In this document: piece by piece, positions 26,458-34,481 of the stretch
How the letters are laid out: every line of letters starts with the position of its first letter
How positions within the stretch are numbered: the stretch's first letter is position 1
NCBI GenBank assembly: GCA_019634695.1
Contig: JAHCAW010000019.1
Span: forward strand, 1 to 64,000
Length of the DNA stretch: 64,000 nucleotides
Direction of reading: 5' to 3'
DNA from: Candidatus Sumerlaeia bacterium
Lineage (GTDB): Bacteria; Sumerlaeota; Sumerlaeia; SLMS01; JAHLLQ01
Program-made: the position numbers and the translations under genes
Notes under the pieces: generated by a model
Told to the model about the DNA's origin: nothing
The model's database searches: none
Seen by the model: the letters and a program-made list of their open reading frames with translations, nothing else

Positions 26458-26821
26458 CGCAAGCGAGGGGGGAGTGGGATCGCGCTACTGGATGACGACG
26501 CCGTCGGACTTGGCGGGCGGGACGCGGCCGTGCAGGGTCAGGTCCCACTCGGAGGTGATGCCGTTGGAGTTGTTGGGCACGAAGAAGATGCGGTCGCCGG
26601 TGCGGAGGCGAATCGGAGGATCAAACGTGAAATGCTGGGTGCCAAAGCCCGGCGTGGCGAGGAACAGGAAGTTCTTGTTTTCGGCGGCGGCGGTGGCGAT
26701 CTGGACGCCGCCGGGATCGGCAACGCCGGTGCCGAAGATGCCGTTGGCCAGCGTGATCGAGGTGACGTCGATCTGCGCTGCGACGACGACGGTGTACAGG
26801 CCGTTGCTGTTGCTGTTGTAG
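25358..26821 (+). CDS. IS transposase with rve/DDE core, frame open past the IS end
   Basis: The IS encodes about 366 residues up to 26,457; the frame then stays open through the right inverted repeat until 26,821, antisense to the next gene. An N-terminal helix-turn-helix (MAFGCQPRIVRKWLRRWRED) precedes a second HTH-like part (ASEGAIARILRQNGRTQPRK). The integrase core has the catalytic Asp in EQLQIDTKYL, the second Asp in VLVQTDNGSEYSG and the Glu in VETLHERIEAEF. This is an rve-superfamily DDE recombinase; IS481 or IS3 affiliation is by resemblance. The core looks intact, so the protein could be active. The added tail after residue 366 is probably a by-product of the insertion. Confidence 0.85.
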   Translation: MPATYCRIALSKDQELKFDERLKMVRYADEHGAKPAAMAFGCQPRIVRKWLRRWREDNHSRASLMDRSRAPKTCPHKTPPHIEQRVLRERDKAPCLGARRLKEFCDLPASEGAIARILRQNGRTQPRKKKYQKKRDMRAVKARLKAFEQLQIDTKYLNDIPYYIEQMLRHGNLPRFQYTARDVKTGATFLGFASELSQAHACCFIAAVLAHLRRCRQRPVLVQTDNGSEYSGLERATKNDRGFSHVVRDLFGLTHRFIPPGMKNHQADVETLHERIEAEFLDLEGFASRPHFFDKASAWQLWWNTTRKNGYKGRRTPDQILLEEQPAAGPEVWLLPALDLDHLLEQRAQPALKDETGPRGYYVPALPASEGGVGSRYWMTTPSDLAGGTRPCRVRSHSEVMPLELLGTKKMRSPVRRRIGGSNVKCWVPKPGVARNRKFLFSAAAVAIWTPPGSATPVPKMPLASVIEVTSICAATTTVYRPLLLLL

Positions 26822-26997
26822 ATGATCTGGATGGTGCGGGCGTCGCCGCGATCAATCACCGTGTTGCTGGTGACGGCCTTGACGTCGACGGCTTCGTCGG
26901 CGTTCGAGGCGGCGCGTCCGAGCGGATTCGCCAGCACGCCGACGGCGGCGCCTGCGACAACGAGCAGGAGGAGAACGGACAGGCGACGGCGGGTCAT
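26485..26997 (-). CDS. Small exported protein of unknown function
   Basis: A 170-residue protein with an N-terminal signal anchor (MTRRRLSVLLLLVVAGAAVG). The mature part is an all-beta domain with RGDARTIQIIYNSNSNGLYT, TSITLANGIFGTGVADPGG and ATPGFGTQHFTFDPP. No family is recognised. The ATG at 26,997 is used because the frame upstream only overlaps sucD. It lies 28 bp beyond the right end of the IS and is on the opposite strand to the transposase. It sits 13 bp after the sucD stop and may be cotranscribed with it. Confidence 0.7.
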   Translation of the reverse strand: MTRRRLSVLLLLVVAGAAVGVLANPLGRAASNADEAVDVKAVTSNTVIDRGDARTIQIIYNSNSNGLYTVVVAAQIDVTSITLANGIFGTGVADPGGVQIATAAAENKNFLFLATPGFGTQHFTFDPPIRLRTGDRIFFVPNNSNGITSEWDLTLHGRVPPAKSDGVVIQ

Positions 26998-27010
26998 GAC
27001 GGGATGCGCC

Positions 27011-27895
27011 TCAGGCAACGGTGACGCCGAGGAGTTCCTTGAGGATGCCGGGAATCTGGCCGGGCAGGCGGGCGGTGCGCACGCCATTGGCTTCGAAGAC
27101 GGCAAGCTTTTCTTGGGCAGTGCCTTCGCCGCCACTGATGATGGCGCCGGCGTGGCCCATGCGTTTGCCCGGAGGGGCGGTCAGGCCGGCGACGAATCCG
27201 ACGACCGGCTTCTTCATGCGCTCGCGGGCGAAGCGCGCGGCGTCCTGCTCGTCCGTGCCGCCGATCTCGCCGATCACGACGACGGCGTCCGTCCCCGGAT
27301 CGTTTTCGAACAGCTCGAGCAGATCGACAAACGTGCTGCCGATGATCGGGTCGCCGCCGATGCCGACGCAGGTGCTCTGGCCGAGGCCGGCCGATGTCAG
27401 CTCCCAGACGACTTCGTAGGTCAGCGTGCCCGAGCGCGAGATCAGGCCGATGTTGCCCTTCTTGTGGATGTGGCCGGGCATGATGCCGATCTTGGCCAGT
27501 CCGGGGCTGATGACGCCCGGGCAGTTGGGACCGACGAAGCGGGCGCCCAGCCGCTTGGCCTCGTGATAGACCGTCATCATCTGGGAGGTGGGGATGCCCT
27601 CGGTGATGATGATGACAAGCGGGATGCCGGCTTCCATGGATTCCAGGGCGGCGTCGGCGGCGAAGGCGGGCGGGACGTAGATGATCGAGACGTTGGCGCC
27701 GGTGTCGCGCACGGCCTGCTCGACGGTGTTGAAGACCGGCACGGTCTCAAGCGTCGTCTGGCCTCCCTTGCCGGGGGTCACGCCGGCCACGACGTTCGTG
27801 CCGTAGTTGATCATCTGCTGGCCATGGAACTGGCCCTCGCGACCCGTGATTCCCTGAATGAGCAAGCGTGTGTTCTGATCGACCAGAATCGGCAT
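27011..27895 (-). CDS. sucD: Succinyl-CoA synthetase alpha subunit
   Basis: A 294-residue subunit of the TCA-cycle enzyme that makes ATP or GTP from succinyl-CoA. The CoA-binding part has [19 protein letters not shown] and [29 protein letters not shown] and [13 protein letters not shown] follow, and the phosphorylated His is in [19 protein letters not shown]. The length is normal. The beta-subunit gene sucC, usually directly upstream, is missing: the upstream 399 bp hold no gene and the neighbour is on the other strand. It must be encoded elsewhere. Confidence 0.97.
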   Translation of the reverse strand: MPILVDQNTRLLIQGITGREGQFHGQQMINYGTNVVAGVTPGKGGQTTLETVPVFNTVEQAVRDTGANVSIIYVPPAFAADAALESMEAGIPLVIIITEGIPTSQMMTVYHEAKRLGARFVGPNCPGVISPGLAKIGIMPGHIHKKGNIGLISRSGTLTYEVVWELTSAGLGQSTCVGIGGDPIIGSTFVDLLELFENDPGTDAVVVIGEIGGTDEQDAARFARERMKKPVVGFVAGLTAPPGKRMGHAGAIISGGEGTAQEKLAVFEANGVRTARLPGQIPGILKELLGVTVA

Positions 27896-28082
27896 GCGGT
27901 GCGGTTTCCTTTGCGAAGGCTCAGCCTCGCCCGTGGCCCCCAGGCCGGGTGCCTCTCAGGCGCGCCGACAACGAGCGTGCGCCTTGATGGCGGCCCGGGC
28001 CGGATGGGGTCAAGGCGGAAGCGGCGCGACCGGATGGGTCGATTGGAACTGGATGGGACCGATCTGCTGAGGCCTGTCCGGA

Positions 28083-28161
28083 GCCGGGAATCCTGTCGGA
28101 CAAGTCGGACCGGCCCGAGAAGTCCGAGTCGTCCGAGAGTTCGATCCGTCCGATTCCCGGC
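28083..28161. other. Structured intergenic segment between sucD and the bacilliredoxin gene
   Basis: Arms GCCGGGAATC (28,083) and GATTCCCGGC (ending 28,161) are exact complements, and between them lie two GTCGGAC and two GTCCGAG blocks that can pair in turn. This gives a branched fold of about 80 nt. Just upstream are three near-copies of CCGGATGGG. The rest of the 399-bp divergent gap (27,896-28,294) shows no gene. It could be a structured leader, an untranslated RNA or a REP-type sequence. Confidence 0.4.
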
Positions 28162-28294
28162 GAAACGTGCCCGGGGGCCAAGTTCCGGTTGGCCTGCTCC
28201 GGGGCAGGGTGGCATGAAAGCCGCATTCTGGGCGGTTGGCGCGTGTGCTTAGGGCACGCGCGACGTCACTTCACGAGAACAGGACGCGGACTTC

Positions 28295-28714
28295 ATGATG
28301 TACGACCCGATGCTGGTGCAGCCGATGCGTGAGGAAGTCACGGAGGTCGGCTTCCAGGAGTTGCTGACGGCCGAGGATGTGGACCGGGAGCTGGGAGCGG
28401 CCAAGGGGACGGCGCTGGTGTTCGTCAATTCGGTGTGCGGATGCGCGGCGGGCGGGGCCCGTCCGGCGCTGCGGATGGCACTGGCCGGCTCGGCCAAGCG
28501 CCCCGACAAGCTGCTGACCGTCTTCGCGGGCATGGAGCGCGAGGCGGTGACGCGGGCACGCGAGTACTTCGTGGGCTATCCGCCGAGTTCGCCGGCGATG
28601 GGGCTGCTGAAGGACGGCGAGCTGGTGTTCATGCTGGAGCGCCACCACATCGAGGGCCAGATGCCCGAGGCGATCGCCGGGGGGCTGAAGGCGGCCTTCG
28701 CGGAGTATTGCTGA
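28295..28714 (+). CDS. BrxA/BrxB-family bacilliredoxin
   Basis: A 139-residue thioredoxin-fold protein. The family signature MYDPMLVQPMREEVTEVGF opens it and the CXC active site is in FVNSVCGCAAGGARP. The downstream GYPPSSPAMGLLKDGELV and HHIEGQMPEAIAGGL also match. Bacilliredoxins remove bacillithiol (or another low-molecular thiol) from proteins after oxidative stress in Firmicutes; in a diderm the partner thiol is unknown. A Gly follows the second Cys where BrxA/B homologues vary. It is transcribed divergently from sucD and ends before a strong hairpin. Confidence 0.9.
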   Translation: MMYDPMLVQPMREEVTEVGFQELLTAEDVDRELGAAKGTALVFVNSVCGCAAGGARPALRMALAGSAKRPDKLLTVFAGMEREAVTRAREYFVGYPPSSPAMGLLKDGELVFMLERHHIEGQMPEAIAGGLKAAFAEYC

Positions 28715-28744
28715 TCCGGACGTTACGGGTCTGCTGGAACAACT

Positions 28745-28772
28745 CGCGCCCCCCGAAGCCTCGGGGGGCGCG
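28745..28772. terminator. Terminator-like hairpin after the bacilliredoxin gene
   Basis: CGCGCCCCCCGA and TCGGGGGGCGCG pair perfectly over 12 bp with an AGCC loop, 30 bp past the stop. The T-run is missing (GTTGCG follows), so termination is likely but not proven. It lies between convergent genes and could serve both directions. Confidence 0.65.
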
Positions 28773-28868
28773 TTGCGTTGGAATCGATGAGAGGGGATGC
28801 ACCGCCCATGGCCCGCGTCCGGCACAGCGGCCGGAGGCGGGCAGGCGCGGCGCACGGGTTGGGACGCG

Positions 28869-29249
28869 TCAGAAGCTGATGCTGCCCTGGTAGCGGGGCT
28901 CGGCATCGGCCGGTGCCGGGGCTGCCGCAGCGCCGCCGGTGGTGGCGCTCAGGGAGCCGGCGGCCGGGGTCGTGCCGGTGGCACCGGTCTTGGGAGCCTC
29001 GACGTTGATGTTGAAATCGATGGCCGAGATGGCCGCGGCGACGGACTGGAGCGCGGCGGCGATCTCGCGATTGGCGGCGGCGACCTGAGCGGTGGCCTCG
29101 GCGACGGCGGCGGTCGGGTCGGCCGAGCGCAAGTCGTACGCCGGCTGGCGACCGGTCGGCTGGGCGACGAGATTCAGGGCGAGCAACACGGCGATCACCA
29201 CGAGCAACAGGGTGGTGTAGGATCGCGGGTCGAGTTTGGGTCCGAACAT
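28869..29249 (-). CDS. Small membrane-anchored protein of unknown function
   Basis: A 126-residue protein with one transmembrane helix (YTTLLLVVIAVLLALNLVAQ, about residues 11-30). A helical part (VAEATAQVAAANREIAAALQ, likely coiled coil) and an Ala/Gly/Thr-rich tail that ends in RYQGSISF follow. The start is the ATG at 29,249; the longer frame has an unlikely leader. No family is recognised. It is convergent with the bacilliredoxin gene. The coiled-coil and Ala-rich tail would fit a role in the periplasm. Confidence 0.65.
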   Translation of the reverse strand: MFGPKLDPRSYTTLLLVVIAVLLALNLVAQPTGRQPAYDLRSADPTAAVAEATAQVAAANREIAAALQSVAAAISAIDFNINVEAPKTGATGTTPAAGSLSATTGGAAAAPAPADAEPRYQGSISF

Positions 29250-29441
29250 GGTGGGCCTCCGGCGTGGCGGGATTTCGGTCAGTAGGCGTGTCAGTCCACT
29301 GCAAGCAGGGTGGGGGAAGGGGACAGAAGGCGTCAAGGCCCACGGCGCGGGGGTGGCGGTTTCCCCGTGACACGACGCGGGGAGGGGTCCGAGGGTGGGA
29401 ATTCTTGGGCCAATGCCGTTGAGGGGTCACGGACACCAGCG

Positions 29442-31766
29442 ATGCAGGATCGGATGCCACCGGGATTCGAGGCGGTCGGCGCGCTCGGCAAGGGCGCGAT
29501 GGGCCGCGTCTATAAAGCGTGGCAGCCCAAGCTTCAACGCCACGTGGCCATCAAGACGTGCAACATCGCCGAGTCGCGCGAGCGCGGGCAGGACCCCGGC
29601 CGCCTCGAGGACGAGGCGCTGACCATCGCCCGCCTCAGCCACCCCAACATCGTGGCCCTCTTCGACGTCTTCCGCGACGAGGAGGCGATTCACCTCGTCA
29701 TGGAGTTGCTCGACGGCCAGCCGCTGTCGCGGCTGCTCAACCCGATGGTGGACGTGTCGGAGTTGGGCGAGCTGGCGGCCGTGCTGGACCGCGAGGCATC
29801 CGAGATCCTCCCCACGCGACCGCGCATCGTGGCGGACCGCTGGCTGTGCGAGATCGGCATCGCCGTGGCCCGCGCGCTCGACTACGCGCACTCGCGCGGC
29901 GTGCTCCACCGCGACGTCAAGCCCGGCAACATCGTCGTCACCAACGACCACCACATCAAGCTGCTGGACTTCTCCATCGCGCGCGATGCGGACAAGTCCG
30001 GCGGCGGGCGCACGGCCACTGGCACCATCTTCGGCACCGTCGCCTATATGTCCCCCGAGCAGGTGCTGGGGCAGCAACTCGATGGCCGCACCGACATCTA
30101 TTCCCTCGGCTGCACGCTGTTCCACTGCGCCACCGGGCGCGTTCCCTACGACGACCCGAACGACATCACGGTGTGCATGAACCATGTGAACGCCGAGGTG
30201 CCGGACCCGCGGTTGCTCAACCCGATGCTGCGGGACAGCATTGGGCGCGTGATCCTGAGGTGCATGGCAAAACGCCCCGAGGACCGGTTCGAGTCGCCCG
30301 GCATCGTCGCGGCGATGCTGGGATCGGTGCTGCGCGGCGACACGGTCAGCATCTCGCTCGACCATGTGTTCAAGCAGCACCTGCCGCCGCCGGTGCAGAG
30401 CACCCCGTCCGACAAGCCGGCGGCCGAGACGGTGAACATGTCGGCGCCGACGGCGCGCGTGAGTTCGAAGGAAGTGGGCAAGGTTTCGCTGCCGCCGCTG
30501 GACGACACCGGGGAGCGGCAGGCGCCGCCGGTCGCGCGGCGCGGAGCGACGACACTCGATGGACTGGCAGAGAAGTCGCGGCGCTCGCCAACGCCGTCGA
30601 GCCCGCAGCCGGTGTCGCAGGTCTTTGCCGAGCCGGCAATGTCCGATGGAGATGAGTACGACCTCGAGTCGCTGCCGTCGGTGCGCGAGACGCTGGATTC
30701 GACGGTCGCCATACCGCGCCAGAGGCCCGCGCCGAATCGTCGGAAGTTCGTGCTCGGCGGTGTCGCCGGCGCGATCGTGTTGCTCATCCTGATCGTCGTG
30801 TTCGCGCGGTCGGGCGGCGACAAGGAGCAACCGGAAGACACCCCGGGAGTCGTCGCGCGGCCCACGCCCACGCCAACGGCGACACCGATCCCAACCGCCA
30901 CGCCCGAAGGCGCGCTGCCGACAGCCACCCCCGACGGCGAAGTGGCAGTGGCGATCACGCCGACACCGACGCCGCGGCCCACGCCAACACCGACGCCGAT
31001 GCCGCTGCCGGCGTTGCCCGAGGTGCAGCCCAATGTGCTGCGATTCCGCGTGCCACTGGCAGAAGGTGTTGAACTGACGATGCGCGAGTTGCCCGCGGGC
31101 GGGTTCGTGATGGGTTCACCAGGCGAGGAGTTCGGCCGCACCGAGGAGGAGGGGCCGCGCACGACGGTGCGCTTCGCCTATCCGTTCTACATGAGCGAGA
31201 CCGAGATCACGCGCGGACAGTGGCACACCGTGATGGGCACGGGGGCGACGCCGGGCGAAGAGAACCTGCCGGTGGACAACGTCTCGTGGGAGCAGGCGAT
31301 GGCGTTCTGTCGGCGCCTGACCGAGCGCACGGGGATCACCTTCACGCTGCCGACGGAGGCGCAGTGGGAGTACGCGTGTCGCGCGGGCAGCACGACGCCG
31401 TTCACGTTCGGGCCGATCCTGACATCCGAAATCGCGAACATCGACGGCACGCGACCCTATCCGCGCGCCGCGCCAAGCGAGAAGCGCAACGCGGTGGCGC
31501 CGGTGCGATCCTATCCACCCAACGCGTGGGGACTGCACGAGATGCACGGCAACGTGCGCGAGTGGGTGCGCGACACGTGGACGCCGCGCCTGCCCGGGCG
31601 GGAGGCGACGAATCCGGTGACCTTTTCGGCGACGGAGACGCGGCGCGTCTTGCGGGGAGGCAGCCACCAGGACGATGCGGTCGGGGCGCGCAGCGCGGTG
31701 CGCCGGCCGGCCGAGGCGGGACGGGCGATTTCGACGGCCGGCTTCCGCGTCGTGGCGGAACTCTGA
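29442..31766 (+). CDS. Ser/Thr protein kinase fused to a formylglycine-generating-enzyme-type domain
   Basis: A 774-residue single-pass protein. The Hanks-type kinase domain occupies residues 1 to about 300: GALGKGAMGRVYKA, Lys38 in VAIK, HRDVKPGN (156-163) and, instead of the usual DFG, DFS at 176-178. The APE region reads MSPEQV. A Ser/Thr/Pro-rich linker leads to a transmembrane helix (FVLGGVAGAIVLLILIVVF, about 436-455). A TPTPTATP-rich stalk outside follows, then a C-terminal FGE-sulfatase/SUMF1 domain (about 530-774): FVMGSPGEEFG, LPTEAQWEYACRAG, GLHEMHGNVREWV and RRVLRGGSHQDD. Kinase inside, FGE-like sensor or enzyme outside: this architecture is known from planctomycetes. It opens a dense plus-strand run. 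Confidence 0.93.
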   Translation: MQDRMPPGFEAVGALGKGAMGRVYKAWQPKLQRHVAIKTCNIAESRERGQDPGRLEDEALTIARLSHPNIVALFDVFRDEEAIHLVMELLDGQPLSRLLNPMVDVSELGELAAVLDREASEILPTRPRIVADRWLCEIGIAVARALDYAHSRGVLHRDVKPGNIVVTNDHHIKLLDFSIARDADKSGGGRTATGTIFGTVAYMSPEQVLGQQLDGRTDIYSLGCTLFHCATGRVPYDDPNDITVCMNHVNAEVPDPRLLNPMLRDSIGRVILRCMAKRPEDRFESPGIVAAMLGSVLRGDTVSISLDHVFKQHLPPPVQSTPSDKPAAETVNMSAPTARVSSKEVGKVSLPPLDDTGERQAPPVARRGATTLDGLAEKSRRSPTPSSPQPVSQVFAEPAMSDGDEYDLESLPSVRETLDSTVAIPRQRPAPNRRKFVLGGVAGAIVLLILIVVFARSGGDKEQPEDTPGVVARPTPTPTATPIPTATPEGALPTATPDGEVAVAITPTPTPRPTPTPTPMPLPALPEVQPNVLRFRVPLAEGVELTMRELPAGGFVMGSPGEEFGRTEEEGPRTTVRFAYPFYMSETEITRGQWHTVMGTGATPGEENLPVDNVSWEQAMAFCRRLTERTGITFTLPTEAQWEYACRAGSTTPFTFGPILTSEIANIDGTRPYPRAAPSEKRNAVAPVRSYPPNAWGLHEMHGNVREWVRDTWTPRLPGREATNPVTFSATETRRVLRGGSHQDDAVGARSAVRRPAEAGRAISTAGFRVVAEL

Positions 31767-31783
31767 GAGCTGCCGAGGCCGGA

Positions 31784-33226
31784 ATGAACGATCCGCTGTC
31801 CGACAGCCAGTTGACCCCGATGCCGCGGCGCCTGCGGGTGCCCCCGGCTGGCCGCACGCCCGGGTGCGCAGTGCTGTGGCGGTCGGAGAGCGATGGCTGG
31901 TCGGCGCCGCCGCTGCACCTGCCCTGTCCGCTGCTGCTGCTGCGGGTGAATGCGCAGGGCACGCGGGTGCTGACGCCGGAAGGCGGACTCGTTGCCCATC
32001 ACGAGGACCGGGCCTTCACGCCGTTTCATTGGATCGAGGAGATCTTGGGGTCGCTGGGCGGTTCGGTGCGCGGCACGGAGCGGCGTCTGTTCCACTCGCC
32101 GGTGTTCCCACTGGCCATCGTGTGCGCGTCGTACGAATACGGGCGGTACTTTCATCCGCACGAGCACTGCTTCCCGCACCTCGAGCAGTCGGAAATGGAC
32201 GACCTGTTCGTGTCGTTCCATTCGACCGGTTTCGTCCTGAAGAACGACCAGTGGACATTGGTGGGACGTCCGCCGGGGCCGGAGACGCGGTGGCGGGGCT
32301 GGGCGGTGTCGGCGGCGCAGACGGAGTGGCCGCGGCCGCCGGCATTGTCGGCGGGTTCGTCGTCGCGTGCGGCGGTGGCGCTGCCGGGCGGCAAGGCGCA
32401 GGCCGCCGAGCCGTGCATGTCGCCGGAGGACTACCGCCGGGCGCTGGGCGTGATTCGCGGCCATCTGCGCGCGGGCGACATCTATCAGGCCAACATGACG
32501 GTGCGCTTCGACGGGCGGACGACGGCGTCGCCGGACCGCGTCTTCGCGGCGGGCATTCGTCAAGGGGGCGACCGATTCGCGGCGCTGGTGCGCGCGAGCG
32601 ACTGCTCGCACGTGTCGTTCTCGCCCGAGCTGCTGCTGCGCAAGTGGGGACGCAGCATCTGCACGCGGCCGATCAAGGGCACGCGATTCCGCACACCGAT
32701 GGAAGACGACCACGAGATCGAGGAGGATCTTGCCGCGTCGGGCAAGGACCGCGCCGAGCACATCATGATCGTGGACCTGGAGCGCAACGACCTTGGGCGG
32801 CTGTGCGAGTACGGCACGATCCGCGTGGATCCGCTGATGGCAATCACGCGCCACCCAACCCTGTTCCACCTGGAATCGACGGTGTGGGGCACGCTGCGCG
32901 CGCGCGTGGGCCTGCGCGACCTGTTCGCGGCGATGTTCCCGGGCGGCTCCGTGACGGGCGCGCCGAAGCGTCGCGCGCTGGAGATCATCGCCGAACTCGA
33001 GAACCGCCCGCGCGGGATCTACTGCGGTGCGATGGGATGGATCGACTGCCGCGGCGACGCAGAGTTGAACCTGCCCATCCGCACGGCGACGATGTACGAC
33101 GACGGGCACTACTCCTTCCACGGCGGCGGCGGCATCGTGGCCGACTCGCAGCCCGATCAGGAGTGGCGGGAACTGAACGACAAGATCGTGTTCATGCGCG
33201 AGGCATTCGCGCGCGCGTCCGGCTGA
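31784..33226 (+). CDS. pabB: Aminodeoxychorismate synthase component I
   Basis: A 480-residue chorismate-using enzyme that with PabA makes 4-amino-4-deoxychorismate for folate. The chorismate-binding core shows HLRAGDIYQANMTVRF, FSPELLLRK, TRPIKGTRFRT, AEHIMIVDLERNDLGRLCEY, FPGGSVTGAPKRRALEIIAE and GGGIVADSQPDQEWRELNDK. PIKGT with the Lys is typical of PabB. The N-terminal part (1-190) is only loosely similar to the family. Neither pabA nor pabC is nearby. Anthranilate synthase TrpE is the alternative, but PIKGT favours PabB. Confidence 0.85.
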   Translation: MNDPLSDSQLTPMPRRLRVPPAGRTPGCAVLWRSESDGWSAPPLHLPCPLLLLRVNAQGTRVLTPEGGLVAHHEDRAFTPFHWIEEILGSLGGSVRGTERRLFHSPVFPLAIVCASYEYGRYFHPHEHCFPHLEQSEMDDLFVSFHSTGFVLKNDQWTLVGRPPGPETRWRGWAVSAAQTEWPRPPALSAGSSSRAAVALPGGKAQAAEPCMSPEDYRRALGVIRGHLRAGDIYQANMTVRFDGRTTASPDRVFAAGIRQGGDRFAALVRASDCSHVSFSPELLLRKWGRSICTRPIKGTRFRTPMEDDHEIEEDLAASGKDRAEHIMIVDLERNDLGRLCEYGTIRVDPLMAITRHPTLFHLESTVWGTLRARVGLRDLFAAMFPGGSVTGAPKRRALEIIAELENRPRGIYCGAMGWIDCRGDAELNLPIRTATMYDDGHYSFHGGGGIVADSQPDQEWRELNDKIVFMREAFARASG

Positions 33227-33241
33227 GCGGAAGGCACACGC

Positions 33242-34396
33242 ATGTCCGAATCCATTGCGTTGGGGCGATCGGCGTTCGGGGCGTTTCGCCGCGCGTTGCG
33301 GCAGTGGTATGGCGCGAATTGCCGTGCGCTGCCGTGGCGGGAGACGCCGGACGCCTATGCCGTGTGGCTGTCCGAGGCGATGCTGCAGCAGACGACAGTG
33401 CGGACGGTCGAACCGCGCTGGCGGCGCTTCCTCGCGCGGTATCCGACCGTGCAGGCGCTGGCCGCGGCGCCGTTGGATGACGTCGTCGCGGAGTGGTCGG
33501 GACTGGGCTACTACGCACGTGCGCGGAATCTGCATGCGGCGGCGCAACGCGTCGTGGCGGACTTCGGCGGGCGCGTGCCGGATTCGTTCGAGGCGCTGCT
33601 GTCGTTGCCGGGCATGGGACGCTACACGGCGGCGGCGGTGGCATCGATCGCGTTCGGCGAGGCCGTCGCGGTGGTGGATGCGAATGTGGAGCGGGTGGTG
33701 GCGCGGCTGGACGCAATCGCGGATCCTGTGAGCCAGCCGGCGACGAAGCGGCGCCTGTGGGACCGCGCGCAGGAATTGCTGGATGCGACACACGCGGGCG
33801 AGTGGAACCAGGCGGTGATGGAACTCGGGGCGCTCGTGTGCCTGCCGCGGAACCCGCAGTGCGGCGCGTGCCCGGTGGCGCGATGGTGCGCGGGGCGGGC
33901 GACGGGCGAGCCGACGCGCTATCCGGTCAAGGCGCGGCCGGCGCCGCTGCGCGAGACGCGCGAGGTGGCGGTGGTGTTGCGACGCGGCGAGCGCGTGCTC
34001 GTGCTGCGCCGTCCGGCGGAGGGCTCGTTCGCGGGCATGTGGGAGCTGCCGCGCGGCGAGGCGCTGGAGGGCGAGCCGGCCCGCGACGCCGCCGCGCGCA
34101 TCGTGCGCGAGACGACCGGCCTCGACTGCGGTCCACGCGCGCTGCTGCTGCGCCTGAAGCATGTCGTGATGCGGCGGCGGATCGAGCTGCTCGTCTGGTC
34201 AGCCGAAAGCGACGGTGGACGCATCCGGCGTTCGCGCCACGAGGCGCACGAGTGGATCGCCCCGGACGAGTGGCTGACACGCCCGCTCTCCACCACGCAG
34301 CGCCAGATCGCGTTGTTCCTCAGGGACGGGCGCGCACCGAAGCGGAGCACTCCCCCGCCGGACACGGACGACGGCGACCTGTTCGGCGGCTCGTGA
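33242..34396 (+). CDS. mutY: A/G-specific adenine DNA glycosylase MutY
   Basis: A 384-residue base-excision repair enzyme removing adenine opposite 8-oxoG. The catalytic and HhH parts are LSEAMLQQTTVRTV, SLPGMGRYTAAAVASI and VVDANVERVVAR (catalytic Asp). The 4Fe-4S cluster Cys are in CLPRNPQCGACPVARWC. A NUDIX-like C-terminal domain for 8-oxoG follows (VLVLRRPAEGSFAGMWELPR). The length is usual. It is 15 bp after pabB. Confidence 0.96.
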   Translation: MSESIALGRSAFGAFRRALRQWYGANCRALPWRETPDAYAVWLSEAMLQQTTVRTVEPRWRRFLARYPTVQALAAAPLDDVVAEWSGLGYYARARNLHAAAQRVVADFGGRVPDSFEALLSLPGMGRYTAAAVASIAFGEAVAVVDANVERVVARLDAIADPVSQPATKRRLWDRAQELLDATHAGEWNQAVMELGALVCLPRNPQCGACPVARWCAGRATGEPTRYPVKARPAPLRETREVAVVLRRGERVLVLRRPAEGSFAGMWELPRGEALEGEPARDAAARIVRETTGLDCGPRALLLRLKHVVMRRRIELLVWSAESDGGRIRRSRHEAHEWIAPDEWLTRPLSTTQRQIALFLRDGRAPKRSTPPPDTDDGDLFGGS

Positions 34397-34481
34397 AGTC
34401 AATGGGCGACGAATCCAAAGGCACCTCGCGCGGCCTGCATCCCCCTTGACCCGAGCGTGCCGGCGGAAGCATGCCCTGCAT

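Noticed and set aside
27011-29249. Whole-region genomic island or prophage boundary
   Set aside because: No integrase, tRNA or att-like repeat was seen apart from the single IS; neighbouring genes are ordinary chromosomal ones.
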